Assembly: GCA_964016885.1 (NCBI GenBank)
Contig: OZ024743.1
Span: 14,728,209 to 14,792,208 of the forward strand
Direction of reading: 5' to 3'
From: Eledone cirrhosa
Taxonomy: Eukaryota; Mollusca; Cephalopoda; Octopoda; Eledonidae
Length of the DNA stretch: 64,000 nt
Shown: positions 1 to 11,584 of the stretch, one piece after another
How the letters are laid out: each line of letters begins with the position of its first letter
Position numbering within the stretch: position 1 is the first letter of the stretch
Translations under genes and position numbers: made by a program
The notes under the pieces: model-generated
Database searches by the model: none
The model's input: the letters and a program-made list of their open reading frames with translations, nothing else
Told to the model about the DNA's origin: nothing

Positions 1-1095
1 AAATTTGAGTCCCTCTATCACGAATTCTTTTTTGATGCGTTGTGGGAGTTCATTGTGGGAATTATCCAGCCAGAATTGGATAGCTTCTATTCCTAGGTTG
101 TGGGGGATGTTGGAGTATAGGTTGACTACATCGAACGTCACTAGTAGGGTTTGTTCAGAAAGTGGCATATTAGGGAGGTGATTGAGCATATCTAGGTCGT
201 CCCTTATATAGCTTTTGATGTGTTTGAGGAAGGGTTTGAGAAGGGTATCAATGAAGTGTCTAAGGTCCTGGCAAGCGGGGCCTGCTATTATAGGTCTTAA
301 TTTGAGATCATTGGGTGAGGGGACATTGATGACTATGTCTGTGGCTTCCTTGCATGCCTTACTGATTGATTCGCTTTTATGTACTTTAGGGATACCGTAG
401 AAAAGGCTGGATTTACTTGTAAAGTCTGTGATGAAGCTTAATTCCTTGTTAGTGAGTCCTTCTTTGTATTGGTTGATTAGAGTTTTTAGGTTTCTCATAA
501 TTTTCTGTTGATTGTAGTGTTCAGCCTTTTCGTAGTATGTTTCGTTTTCCAAAGTGGAGAGCGCTAAGTTAATATAGAATTCTGTCTCCATTAGGATTAC
601 TGTACTCCCTTTATCAGCCTCTTTAATTGTAATGGTTCTGTCGGTTTTTAATCTATTTAATTCTTCCCATTCTTTCTTGTTGAGGTTTGGCTTGTGTTTT
701 TGTCTGTGCAAGTGTTGGTAAGGGAAGTTTGTGATGTGTTCACAGAATTCGTCCAGGATTTTATTTCTACCTTTTGAAGGGGTGTAATTGCTTCTATTTC
801 AGGCTAATGATTCATCCTCATTGTACTGGTCGAATAGTTGTTCACTAAGTCGTAACTTTCTACAGAAGTCTGCGATGTCTTCCTTCATTTCATAGTAGTT
901 AGGACGTAGTGGGGTCGGTGTGAATTTAAGACCTTTGGAGAGTAAGTTGATAAGGTTGGGTGTTGGTTCTGCACTAGTAAGATTGATAATTTTTATCACT
1001 ATCGGTTTCTCCTCCCTGTCTTGTCTTATTTTGTTTGCCTGTATCTGTGTGCTGTGCCTAAAAAATGGTTGGGGTAGAGGAGTTGTCTGCTGATG
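1..1095 (-). pseudogene. Penelope-like element reverse transcriptase, partial
   Basis: Read on the minus strand, 1095 to 1 is one open frame apart from a single TGA at 799-801. It carries Penelope-type reverse transcriptase landmarks in order: LLSKGLKFTPTP, KEADKGST, FYGIPKVHK, RPIIAGPACQDLRHFID and TFDVVNLYSNIPH (the last holds the motif A aspartate). The frame runs off the left edge, so the catalytic YxDD motif and any GIY-YIG endonuclease lie outside the window. Upstream stops lie at 1096-1098 and 1117-1119 and no convincing ATG is visible, so the start is unknown (an upstream exon or a 5' truncation are both possible). The in-frame stop suggests a dead copy. Penelope-like elements elsewhere carry hammerhead ribozymes in their terminal repeats, which may matter for the ribozyme motifs further along. 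Confidence 0.85.
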
Positions 1096-1197
1096 TTAAG
1101 TGGTCTCCTGTGTTTGTTATATTCCTTGTTGTTGTAAAATGTGGTTCGGGTTGGTGGTTGTAGATTGAATGGTTGTAGAATGCTGGAGCCACTTTTT

Positions 1198-1551
1198 TAA
1201 CATAAAAACAGTCTTTGCGCAAAATCAACTTTTTACATTCACATGACCTCTACCGACCAATCCAAAATTGTTTTGACCACAAGCATTTTTGCAACACAAA
1301 AATAACGCTGGAGCCACTTTTTTAACATAAAAACAGGTAGAATTCCCAAAACTAATCAGATCAGAGCAAACAGCACGGACACTCTATCTCAAAATTATTT
1401 TTGAAAAGCATTTAGAAATGCGCAACCGGTAAAAACTTAAAAACTTAAAACCACAACTAAATACTAACCCATACAATCACTAATACTCTTTTATTCCTAA
1501 TTAAACCAACCATTTTTCAACTGTGAACAATTTGTCAGCATTTTCTATTCC

Positions 1552-1558
<7 letters not shown>
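1198..1558. repeat. Interspersed repeat, copy 1 (Penelope upstream flank)
   Basis: This segment upstream of the Penelope-like frame is repeated at about 30718-31018. Shared landmarks are AACATAAAAACAG, ACATTCACATGACC, AAAACTAATCAGAT and AATGCGCAACCG in the same order. In copy 1 the motif GGAGCCACTTTTTTAACATA occurs twice, at about 1185 and 1311. Both copies end in front of a (TA)n tract. I read it as a 5' or terminal segment of a retroelement, possibly the Penelope-like one, that also exists without the coding region. No coding frame is evident. Confidence 0.55.
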
Positions 1559-1593
<35 letters not shown>

Positions 1594-1632
1594 TTCCATC
1601 GCCCTCTTTATCATTCTCTCTCTTTCTATCTC

Positions 1633-1714
<82 letters not shown>

Positions 1715-1956
1715 TATATATATATATAGTTATAAATATATATATATATATGGAGAGAGAGATAGTGAGAGAGAGAATGAGAAAGAGCGAGAAGGAAAGA
1801 GAGAGAGAGAGGCGTGAGAAAGAGGAGGAGAGAGAAACTGCGGTGGTAAAACTGGTAGCATGACCTATCATGAGAATAATCAACGCATTCAGAGATGCAG
1901 GGTGGGTGTAGAGATGTGTAAAATTCTAACCTCTGTGCGATGTTGTTTCAGCTTGG

Positions 1957-2010
<54 letters not shown>
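1557..2010. repeat. Compound TA/TC microsatellites
   Basis: (TA)n at about 1557-1590 is followed by a long (TC)n at 1613-1710, a second (TA)n around 1712-1752, GA-rich sequence to about 1812, unique sequence, and a further (TA)n at 1959-2010. The open frames here only encode alternating IY, SL or RE dipeptides and are not genes. Confidence 0.9.
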
Positions 2011-2012
<2 letters not shown>

Positions 2013-2850
2013 TAGCAGCAGGTCCAGGCGTTGCACGAGGTAGGAAAAGTGATATAGCAACTCGCATATGCAAAGATTGAGGAATGTAGCTGTGTACTTT
2101 TTGAATTCCCTTATTGTCAGGGGATGATTTTGCATCTACTGGAAACGTAGAAAACCAGCAGGCCGAATCCAGTAGTAGCAGTGACAGTGGAGTGATTGCA
2201 GAAATACTAAATGCGAAAGGCGTAAGTGGGCCGATGTATGTCGTAAGTCTGTTCACGAATTACCTCACGGATGGGGAACACAAGTCAGTCTGAAGGAGCG
2301 ACATTGTCAATTGTGGGAAAACCAAGTAGGGGTGTACGTTTAATTAGGGATATTGAGATGACGAAATCAGCGTGGCAACACAGCTATAGCAGAAGGGGAT
2401 CATAGTGCAATTAGCAGAAACTTTGGGCGGCACTGGTTACACTGCGTTTACACAGCAACAAAGGCGCGGCAAAAGGGGTCACCGCGGAAATAACACAACC
2501 GCTGTTCGGCGTACTTGCGCAGGGCATACTGCGGTGTAGGTGCAACAAAAAGGGTCTTAGTACAAGTAGCACAGACGTGAGTTTTACGTGAGTTTTACGT
2601 TTACGGTGACGTGAGTTTTACGTTTACGGTGACAATAACACGGCAACGTACACAGGGCCCTGATTTCCGCGTGATGAAAGCACGAAGCGTCAACAGGGCA
2701 ACACCGACAACAATTTAAAGGTCCTCCTCATTTCCTCAATCCCCGAAAATGTTCCTGCTTAAAAGTAAGTAAGTGGTGTGTCCTCTGTTAAATAAACCAA
2801 ATTTCTAACGAAATATTATACGCAACTTACGACGTTTAAGTAGCGTTTAT
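2011..2850. other. Unassigned segment with a short tandem repeat
   Basis: No gene is recognised. Base composition is more balanced than in the flanks. Around 2573-2633 a unit containing GTGAGTTTTACG is repeated about three times, with the last two units also sharing TTTACGGTGAC (period about 23 bp). The remainder shows no similarity to other parts of the window. Confidence 0.4.
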
Positions 2851-3222
2851 ATTGAAATGTAAATGGCATGTAATGCCCAATGCTAATTCATAAATTTCCT
2901 ATACACCATTAATGATATCGGAAATTCTTTGGGGGACTAACTAATGTTTGCTGCAAATTTCGAGAAATTCGGCTGGATTATCTTCAAGTTACGCCTCAAA
3001 AGAGGCTAAAAATCCCTTTAAAATGTAGTTTTTCGCCTAGGCCAGAAAAGGTTAAAATTATTTTAGGTCATTGCACTTCAAGAAATCTAAGTAACGCATG
3101 TGTAAAGTTTGAACCACATCGGTGGGGTACTTCTCGAGTTTTAGGGATTTACACACACAAACAGACAGACACACACACAGACAGACATCCTCTATTTTAT
3201 ATATATATATATATATATAGAT
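2851..3222 (+). repeat. Probable LINE 3' tail ending in a microsatellite
   Basis: The segment ends with GGGGTACTTCTCGAGTTTTA, then an (ACAG)/(ACAC)-rich run, CATCCTCTATTTTATATA and a (TA)n-GATA tail. This layout (a phrase like 'tgg..tactctcgagtt', then ACAGACAG, then TATATAGAT) is typical of the 3' untranslated ends of CR1/Daphne-type LINEs in invertebrates. No coding sequence is attached, so the family assignment is an inference from the tail alone. Confidence 0.4.
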
Positions 3223-5760
3223 AAAGAGATGTAGAGAAATGATTAGTGAGTGATAAAATATATTTTTTTCTGTAAACAATTAAATACATCCAACAAGCAT
3301 AAACGGTTTTTAAATAAGGGATAGTATATTATATGCTGACTGATGTTCTAGACATAGACTCATTGGCCTCTCCAAATGTCTGTGGTTCACAACTATTTGA
3401 ACAGTTAAATATGTTCCATTATATTTTATTGTCTCCTCCTCATCTCTTTGTTAGTAGAATGTACCAGAATTATGATATTTCAGTCAATTAAAATTATCAA
3501 AGAAACTTAAACATAATTCGAAAGGGAAATTAAATTTATAATTTTATAAAAACTATAATTTAAAATTATGAAATACATTTTTGAGCAGAAATCATTCAAA
3601 GAAAATTGATAGAAACGTCGGGGAGAATAATTATTTCTTGTAAATATCTTCTAACTCTTTTCAATAAGAAATAATGATGTCTAATGGCTTAAAAGCAAAG
3701 GTAACGAACAATTAATGAGCTGAACCTATTCACAGTACCCATAACATTTACATACAACATCGTGAAAAAGTTAATGATATCGATGTTCGTTAAAATATAG
3801 AAACGGCAATGTCAAAAAACAACAGTAACTTAAATAGAAGGATATTTGTGACAAATATTATATTATATATGTTGTACAGCCTGGAGATACAGAGAAAGAA
3901 CATTAGGAATTAGCACCTGTAAAACACAGTATGTAAGATTAATCGAAATATACAAATTTTACTTACTATCAGAAGAAAGCAAATACATTTTAATGTTATT
4001 TCTCTTCATTTCGTATGTTCATATGTTAGCATTTTGCTAAATATTTAGAAAGGTAATTATTTGTTGAAGTAATCACACCTGCAATTCTGAGTGCTTATTT
4101 AGATAATCCGCATTAACAATCGTTATTTATCAAACCGAAACATTTAACATGTTACGTGACTCTTTATAGGAAACCACGGTAAACAAAATCAATAGAATCA
4201 TCCGATGCTTATATTGGAGAAAGGTCAACACATCACATTATAAAAAGATTGGCTGATTAAATAACAAAATATCCTAAAAATTTCGAAGCAAGTGAGTAAA
4301 ATATAATATTAATAATAATATAGTATTTAAAATATGTTACATTATATTCTAGGAATGTTACATTTTAATCTAGTCACGATCAAAACAATTCTGTAATTGT
4401 CCAACGCCTGTAACACTTTCTAAAAACCAAGTTTTCATATCTCCTTCGCCGAAGGCATCAATACAAGAACGCGCGTGACAAATGTAATACCCCTATATAA
4501 AATCTAAACTATTTCCACTGGCACTCATGTCAAATTACCACAAACAAAACTAATGCTCTTTCAGATATAACCAGCTAATATATAGTCATATTAATTAGTC
4601 GCTATCTAAATTCAGGAGACTATTGTAATTAATACTGTGAACGCTCTAAATAATTACTGAAACCGTTAGTAACAATACTTAGAATCTACATGACAAATAC
4701 AACGCATGTCAACATACTTAATGTGGTTTATTCCATAAATAATCAACAAATCTATCATACACATTACTTCACATATTTATGGTAGGTACATTACCTGCAT
4801 GTAGTATCTAATTATTAACATTATCAATTATCAGCTGGATAGTAAATAATTGATTATCCACTTCTTACTGCACTTATCTAAGTTGGATTTGAAACATGGG
4901 AAATTGACTACCACATCAGAAAGAGGAAAACGAAGTACACCTCGAAACACAATTTTTATTGATAAAGGACCATATTAAATCGTAAATTGTATAATTTTTA
5001 TCGATTAAACACAAGGAAAAGAGATATCCTGACTCCCAGAGTCTAATTCACCATATAAAATACAATAAAACAGTGCGTCCAGTCATATATTGGACGTAAA
5101 GTAACATTAGGGATACTAGATTGATTCTAAACATACGGCAACACAACTAGGCATCAATCAAATTCACTTCCATTTCACTGTACACCATTCAACCTATATC
5201 AGTTAAAATCCGAACTCTCGAATGGTTTAACTACATGCTGCATGAGCAAAGAACTGTTCACAACCCAACTGTTACCGATTTGCAAGTATGAGACGAAGTA
5301 TGATTAACATCGTTTTTTAAGAACATGATTAATCAAACAAGTTCATGTCCGGCTTTTATAAGTAAAGCAAATGAATTGTTCATGTTTATAAATAAGGACT
5401 TGACATAAATCGAATTGAAATATCTCATGTAAGAGACGATCGTGACAAACAGAAATGTTTGTAATTTCGAAAACATTTGCAATATAAATATATGTTAGGG
5501 GAAAGTGGTGAAATGTCATTTACACATATATTTTCTCATTGATTATTGCCTTGTTACGTACATTTCACAGATGCTCGGCGGACGTTCTTTTTTTCTCTAT
5601 GAAAACAGTACAAGAAATGTGTCGTGAAAAACCCTACAGACGGCGAAAAGGGGACAACATCGCCCATGGTACGCGAATATATATTGGATTGCGTTAACCT
5701 AATACATACCTTCCATATACTGTACCGATTATGTTGTTGTTTCTTTTTACCTTTTACACA
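3223..5760. other. AT-rich intergenic DNA, no gene seen
   Basis: About 2.5 kb of AT-rich DNA with no coding frame of interest, no SINE, and no repeat shared with the rest of the window that I can detect. A short open frame at 5554-5769 is a chance frame ending in a (CA)n/(TA)n tract. Confidence 0.5.
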
Positions 5761-5785
5761 CACACACACACATATATATATAAAT

Positions 5786-6122
5786 TAGAATTGGTACTGT
5801 GAAATAGCCATATATATATGAATGTATATATAGTGTATTTTGCAATACATTTTATGCTTAATTAAAAGCATTTTGAAGACCGTATGCTATTGTTTTAGAG
5901 TAGTGACAGACTCACTTACTTTAATTTCAGCAACCAGGGGGAGATAAAGCTTTGATAAGCATCAATAAATGCAGAAACAAGTCCTTGTCAGCTTTATCTC
6001 CCCCTGTTTGCTGAAATTAAAGTAAGTGAGTCTGTCACTACTCTAAAACAATAGCATACGGTCTTCAAAATGCTTTTAATTAAGCATAAAGTGTATTGCA
6101 AAATACACTATATATACATATA
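5786..6122 (+). mobile_element. Palindromic ribozyme-bearing element, copy A
   Basis: The left part (landmarks AGAATTGGTACTGTGAAATA, GCTTAATTAAAAGCATTTTG, AAGACCGTATGC, GTGACAGACTCACTTACTTT) is followed by its own reverse complement at about 6005-6118, giving a nearly perfect hairpin around a centre of about 65 bp. The centre contains a hammerhead-like motif (5937-6004). Related copies lie at 18695-19262 and 25655-26190. The element abuts (TA)n on both sides. It is non-coding and therefore non-autonomous. It may be a DNA-transposon hairpin or a Penelope/retrozyme derivative; the ribozyme favours the latter. Confidence 0.65.
5937..6004 (+). ncRNA. Hammerhead-like ribozyme, U3-A8 variant (copy A)
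   Basis: Helix I is 15 bp: 5937-5951 pairs with 5990-6004. The box normally reading CUGAUGA is TTGATAA at 5952-5958, changing C3 to U and G8 to A, which keeps the known 3-8 base pair. Helix II is GCAT (5959-5962) with ATGC (5969-5972) around CAATAA. An extra A at 5973 precedes GAAA (5974-5977). Helix III pairs CAA with TTG around a four-base loop, and the triplet GTC at 5987-5989 sets cleavage after 5989. The extra A probably weakens this copy. The homologue at 26014-26079 lacks it. Confidence 0.6.
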
Positions 6123-6136
6123 TATATATATATATA

Positions 6137-6323
6137 TAATATATAAGAACATGATATGTTGATTTAAAACTGCACTATCCACAAGTGTTTTTTAGCCTTC
6201 ATATCATGTCCTCCTGTTTTATCTGATGAAAACACAAATATTATTGCATGATGATGTTTGTTTTTGAAATGCGCATAATAAAATACATGGAACTGCTTTA
6301 ACCATCTTTTGTTCTTATATATT
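6137..6323 (+). repeat. Small hairpin segment enclosing a hammerhead motif
   Basis: TAATATATAAGAAC at 6137-6150 recurs as its reverse complement at 6310-6323, closing a hairpin of about 187 bp directly beside palindromic copy A. The enclosed DNA holds the hammerhead candidate at 6205-6289. There is no coding content. Confidence 0.5.
6205..6289 (+). ncRNA. Hammerhead ribozyme candidate
   Basis: The CTGATGA box is at 6223-6229 and GAAA at 6266-6269. Helix I pairs 6215-6222 (TGTTTTAT) with 6278-6285, eight pairs including one G-U, and a CATG/CATG helix lies outside an asymmetric loop (6205-6208 with 6286-6289). Helix II is about five pairs (AAACA with TGTTT) with a two-base bulge. Helix III is two pairs closed by a GCGC tetraloop, the small form seen in Penelope and schistosome SINE hammerheads. 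The cleavage triplet is ATA (6275-6277), an allowed NUH. The weak helix II is the main reservation. Confidence 0.6.
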
Positions 6324-6408
6324 ATGTATACTCCAGTCCTACAAACTGTAGAGTGCTTCTTATCCGATATCTGCATTGCTTTATTGTACTACAATAAAAC
6401 TCACCTCC

Positions 6409-6409
<1 letters not shown>

Positions 6410-6492
<83 letters not shown>
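6410..6492. repeat. (TA)n microsatellite
   Basis: A near-pure TA repeat interrupted by two GTA units. No other content. Confidence 0.95.
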
Positions 6493-6495
<3 letters not shown>

Positions 6496-8214
6496 CTATA
6501 AAATAGTAGTTCCTTATTTTGCATACGCCAAATCGTGTGTAATAATTCATACACTGTTCGTGCTTCGTTCATCACTAATTTACCAAATTCTCTGGAATAT
6601 ATTTATCAGTGGATTAATGTTTTAATGTAGAAACGCCTACAACGTTTTCTCCAGTACTTGCGAACAAATATAACGGATATAATGTTAATTGATCTCCTGT
6701 TTTCTGTCCTTCATTATTTTAACGGAACTGTGGATGCTCTCTCCCCGTCAAATATATTAAGAAAACTATAATCCTTCTTGTTCTGTTTTTGCTTGTGAAT
6801 GCGATTCCTGGTTATTGATTTGTTAAATATTCTGATCCTCAGAATATCATATTAAATGGCAAATATTTTACCGAAATGTTAGCTATCTCGCGTTGCTTTG
6901 AGGAAAATCAGTTAATATCGTTTACCTTAGTTTAACGGTGGATAATATGTGCGTGAAATTTCAAAGGTATTCAAGCCACAATTGATCTGAAAATCCTGAT
7001 CTGACTGACAGGCATCATGTCATCATTTGAATTGTGGTTTGAAACAGAAACAGCAGCAGATTTATTATTAACCATACAAACATCATTCCTACTGTAGCGT
7101 GTGAGAGATATCACCTCTACAAGGAGTACAAAATATATTTGTTCATAAAGAAGGTTAAATAAAATACGTAAAGAATTGTTCAGTAGGTGTCCGAGTGTAA
7201 AGTAGTTGTATAAACTAAGAATGGATAACAATAGAGAGAATCGAATGCAGCTGGCGTGAAATAATTGTAAAGCTAATTAATTTACTGATTGCAATTGCTA
7301 AATGATCATCATTTTGATAAATCATGAAACCGACGTAAACGATTTCGGTCAGCTTTCATAAGTTATCTGTTCTATATATGATGTATAATTACTATAGACA
7401 CTGCTCTAGAAATCCCAGATTATAACTGATTGACAATAACTAAACTATTGCAAATTGACATAGAATGGAGCAAACAAAACCAAAACGACATTCATATATC
7501 TTTACAAATATGTAACAGGACAAATCAAATAAGAAAGAAAGTTGATAGAGTTTAACATAAAATGGTGTTTTAGTGCTTCTACATGAGAACACTTTTCAAA
7601 TCGTACTGGTCAGTAAGTTTTGTAATTAACCCAGATCTTTGCTTTACGAGTCGGTCAATGGATGGCATTTTCTACTCTTAAAATTGACTCAGGTAAGGTG
7701 ATAGATATAAAATCAAAGGCACCAAAGACAATGTTTCAGAAGGGACCAATGTAACAATGGGAGTGAAAACGTGGGAGACGATAAGTGAGAAATGTGTACA
7801 GAAAAACAGAATGCTAAAGTCGTAAGGAAAAACAGACAACATAATAATATGGAATAAGAAATGTGAAAGAGAAATGAAAAAAGAAACAACACCAATACAC
7901 TCAGTAAAGAAATCATGTATAAGGAAAGTAAAGACAATAGGAATAAAAGATAAGAGAAAGAGGAATTAAAAGAAAAAAATTCAATATTTCTCTCTTATTA
8001 AACGAATATATTTTTCAAATGAATCACTAAAATTGACTAAACAAAGTTTAGTGCCATTTTTTTGTTATTGCCAAAATGGGCGTAAAAAAATACAAATCTA
8101 AACTTAAAAAAATTTAAATTAACTTTGCATACATTTCCTCTCCCCATACATAATTCCACACGCGAACAGCCGAACAGCAAAGCACATACTCAAAGTTACA
8201 CACTGACATATATA
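6493..8214. other. Intergenic DNA, no gene seen
   Basis: AT-rich sequence without recognisable coding frames. The open frames at 6971-7231 and 7713-7937 (minus) are low-complexity and match no family I know. A GAAAC-containing stretch near 7330 was examined as a possible ribozyme and rejected. Confidence 0.45.
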
Positions 8215-8271
8215 CATACACACATATATATATACAGACATATAAAATATATATATATATATATATTTATA

Positions 8272-8314
<43 letters not shown>

Positions 8315-8420
8315 GAATTACACACTTGTACTGATTCATACATAGCACACACACACACACATATACATATATATATACCCACATACACGGGTGTATATTA
8401 GCATGAGTGTGTATATACGT
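8215..8420. repeat. TA and CA microsatellites
   Basis: (TA)n around 8248-8312 and (CA)n around 8344-8362, with GTAT/CATA-rich flanks. The overlapping frames encode IY and CV repeats only. Confidence 0.9.
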
Positions 8421-9180
8421 ATATTTATGGTTTTTGCTGTTGTGTCTTTTAGTATTGTGTAGTGTAGACTATGATAGTGTGTGAGTATGTTTATGTGTTT
8501 TATTTTATTCTTCACAAAGTGTTTCATTATGAAAAGAGCTAAGTACGATAACGATTTCCCGCCAGATATTTACTTTCATCTCACACAATTGGATTAAGCA
8601 ACATTATTTATTTATTTATTCCTTCATTCATATTTTTTTTACTTTGTTTTCTGTGTTAGTGCCAATGTGAGTGTCTCTGTGCCTGTGTATTTGAATGTGA
8701 TTTTACAGTTCAGTATGTATGTTTTCTGCGTGGTTTTGTGTTATTGTTTTACAACAATATTCAGGATAACATTTGAATCATTACAGTAAAAGTAATATTT
8801 GATATTTTTTGCAGAGCGTGTGTAAGCTTAAATATTCTTATCAGATATCGACTTTTGAAAGTTATATTATTGAACAATAAATAAATTTTCATTCAGCAAG
8901 CACTGCAGCAAAATCATAATGAAACAAATAAAATAGTAGTACTTTTTCGATAACAATTTTTGAATAGAAGTGGTAAAAATATAAGTATAGAAAGAAAGAA
9001 TTGTAGAAGCGAATATAATCTAATAATAACAAGAGATCTGCAGATGGTTATTTGCTTTTTGTGTATTGAGATTTACCCAGATAGAGAGCAATGTTTCAGG
9101 AATCTCATACGAGAGCATTTTTCCTTGCTTCGTCATCACGTAAATTTTCTTAATATTTATCGAAACGCTTTCTCAGCATT
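8421..9180. other. Intergenic DNA, no gene seen
   Basis: No recognisable gene or repeat. The 88-codon frame at 8960-9226 has no known motif and runs into the SINE at 9202, so it is probably accidental. Confidence 0.4.
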
Positions 9181-9201
9181 ATTTGTAAAGCTTGTGAATT
9201 G

Positions 9202-9390
9202 GGCGGTGAATTGGCAGTATCGGTAGAGGGTTGGACGCCATGCTTTGACGCATAGAGTTACGGCCCTTGCCATTCTGAGTTCAAATCCCGCCGAGGTTAA
9301 CTTTGCCTTTCATCCTTACGGGGTCGATAAAATAAAGTACCAGTAATGTACTGGATAATTGCTGGCCTTGTGCCAAAAGTAGAAACAATT
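9202..9390 (+). mobile_element. tRNA-derived SINE (octopus type), subfamily A
   Basis: A head resembling a tRNA gene carries an A-box-like TGGCAG-TATCGGTAGAG and a B-box-like GAGTTCAAATCCCGCC. The body contains CTTTCATCCTTACGGGGTCG and AATAAAGTACCAGT, and the 3' end reads CTGGCCTTGTGCCAAAAGTA then GAAACAATT. Octopus tRNA-derived SINEs of this design are long established. A 15-bp target duplication, ATTTGTAAAGCTTGT, flanks it at 9181-9195 and 9391-9405, so the copy is complete and retroposed by a LINE enzyme. Confidence 0.9.
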
Positions 9391-9405
9391 ATTTGTAAAG
9401 CTTGT

Positions 9406-9496
9406 CCTTTCATCCTTACGGGGTCGATAAAATAAAGTACCAGTCACGCACCGGAGTCGATTTAATCGACTTTCCACTCACCCAAAATTGCTGTAA
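9406..9496 (+). mobile_element. Older SINE fragment with a different tail
   Basis: Immediately after the SINE's target duplication comes a partial SINE body (CCTTTCATCCTTACGGGGTC through AAAGTACCAGT) that then diverges to a CACGCACCGGAGTCGATTTA tail not shared with the other copies here. It resembles a second tRNA-derived SINE family whose tail continues with 'gtcgatttaatcgac'. The complete SINE at 9202 probably inserted beside it. ATTATTTGTAAA recurs just downstream at about 9504. Confidence 0.6.
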
Positions 9497-10139
9497 GAAA
9501 ACATTATTTGTAAATTTGTATTCAGTATTTTACCTATGTTAAGGATAATCATTGTTAGATCGTTGAAACATTTATTTGCTTATTTTGTGTTATTAACAAA
9601 TTCCAATTTAGTAGACAGATGATATGTTCATAAGAATGGGAGCTCTAGCCATTTTGGATGCTAACCCTTCAATGGAAAGTAATGAAGTGTGTCACATTTA
9701 TATTGTTGGGGTGAAACTCAAACAGATGATTCAATATCGGATGTGTTTGTCATAAATGTGGGGGCCCATTGACATGGGGTGAGGACAAGAAAAATAGGTC
9801 GATCAGACGGTTTTTCACAATTGAAGTTGCTAGGGTACTGCTATATTTACCGCAAGAAAAACATGGACAAAGACGTTGTGGTAAAGCACAGACTCATCTT
9901 GCTCCATGCATTTCTAAATTTACAATTCAGAGCATGCATAACAAACTATACGTTTGTGTTGCTACATTCTACGTTACTTCCAAAATCGATAGGGTTAAAT
10001 GTTCGATTAAATTTATTATTTAATTTAGCGTTGCCATATTTAATAGTGGCGGATATAAACTAGGTATAATGACCAATGAATAATGTTATTTGAAATTTTC
10101 GACCTGCGCGTAAAGAATCCCTCCCCAGACATTTTGATC

Positions 10140-10171
<32 letters not shown>
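9497..10171. other. Intergenic DNA ending in (TA)n
   Basis: Overlapping frames of 84 and 94 codons at 9769-10063 have no recognisable motif. A (TA)n tract occupies about 10144-10171. No repeat in this window matches the unique part. Confidence 0.4.
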
Positions 10172-10176
<5 letters not shown>

Positions 10177-11130
10177 CAATTGCTGACACGCTAGGATGAA
10201 CACCTTTTCTGCACAAACATTCGCGGGGGGGCCACGCACTAACCATGACCCACCATAATAATAACCACATCTGCCCCGTATCACCATCGCCCATCTCAAC
10301 GAATTTTAATTCTAATCTTACTTTACTTTATCTTATTTTATTGTATTGCATTTAACCATATGTAAGCCTGTATTTTGTATATCATGCCGCATACATAACC
10401 CACACCAAAAATCACACTAACCATGACACACCATATTAATAACCACCTATACCCCGTCTCACCATCGCCCATCTCAATGAACTTATTGTAGTGTACTCCA
10501 TGTAACCATTTCTAAGCCCGCATTTGTATATCATGCCGCACACATCACCATCACCACCACCAAAGTTCACATCAACATACACACCTCATCGTTGCAACAT
10601 CATATTAGATCGGTCTCCTATGATAGGTTTTACCTTGCAATCCACAATGACAAGGGATCTTGTAAATACAATGTCGATCATATCACACCATCGCCACCAC
10701 CACCACACCACACATCGTCATATGTCTACCATGCACACCTACAACCTCATCCCCCAATGTGCCCTCTATCTACCCTAACCTACAACACCACGCTAAATTC
10801 GACCCTGTAATTGTACTGTCGCACGCACACACAACCACCGCCACCACTAGATACATCCAAATACTTCAACAATCATTATCATTAACATCATCAACACATA
10901 TCACCCCTCGCTCCCAGATCGACTGTATTATATACCCCACCCCCCATCTGCCTTACCCTATAACACACCGTAACCTCTGATCATGTAATCATCTTGTCGA
11001 ACATATCACCCAGCACCACCACCATCACCATGTCCACAACACACACCGCCGTACGTCCATAAACGCTTCTCCCCCGCGTTCCCTATGTCACCTTTTAACC
11101 GGTATTCGATCCGGTATATATATATTTTTG
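10172..11130. repeat. CA/CC-rich degenerate long-period repeat
   Basis: The plus strand is rich in A and C and poor in G. A segment beginning CTAACCATGAC and containing CACCATCGCCCATCTCAA and TATATCATGCCGCA occurs at 10236-10390 and again at about 10417-10540. Later copies of a phrase like 'TGTAAT..TTGTCGAACATATCACC' recur near 10657, 10808 and 10985, suggesting a decayed tandem array with a period of about 165-180 bp. Open frames here encode H, T, P and S runs and are not genes. Confidence 0.5.
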
Positions 11131-11545
11131 TCCCTCACAGCTCCACCACCACCACCACAAAACACAACTCCATACTTCATCAACACCGACAACACATACC
11201 TCCACTCCCAAAACCAACAATAGTGTGTGTCTGTGTGTAAGTATTGTTACACATACGGGCGTATAAGTGTGCGTGCGTGTACGCATAGTTATATGTATGT
11301 GTGTGTGTATGTGAACACATGTGTATACATATGTGTGTGTGTGTGTATATATATATCTGTGTATATATATGTGTATGTGTATGCGTATGTGTATGTGTGT
11401 GTGTATATGTATGTGTATGTATGTGTGTATATGTGTACGTCTACATATATGTATATGGGTGAATCTGACTGTATGTGTAGGTGAGCTCATGTATGTGCAT
11501 GTATGTGTATATGTGCGTGTATGTGTGTGTTATCTGTACTGTACA

Positions 11546-11584
<39 letters not shown>

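Noticed and set aside
1523..2256. Long frames of IY, SL and RE dipeptides
   Set aside because: They are translations of (TA)n, (TC)n and (GA)n; the same holds for frames at 6309, 8125, 11095-12112, 19185-19862, 20404, 21851, 27195-27599, 28074 and 30243.
7280..7370. TTGATAA...GAAAC...GTC near 7310-7352 as a U3-A8 type hammerhead
   Set aside because: Helix III could form (ACCGA with TCGGT), but there is no helix II and no helix I pairing with AGCTTTC, so it is probably coincidence.
9202..9280. A functional tRNA gene
   Set aside because: A- and B-box similarity belongs to the SINE head, which has no cloverleaf-consistent acceptor stem and recurs in all the other SINE copies.
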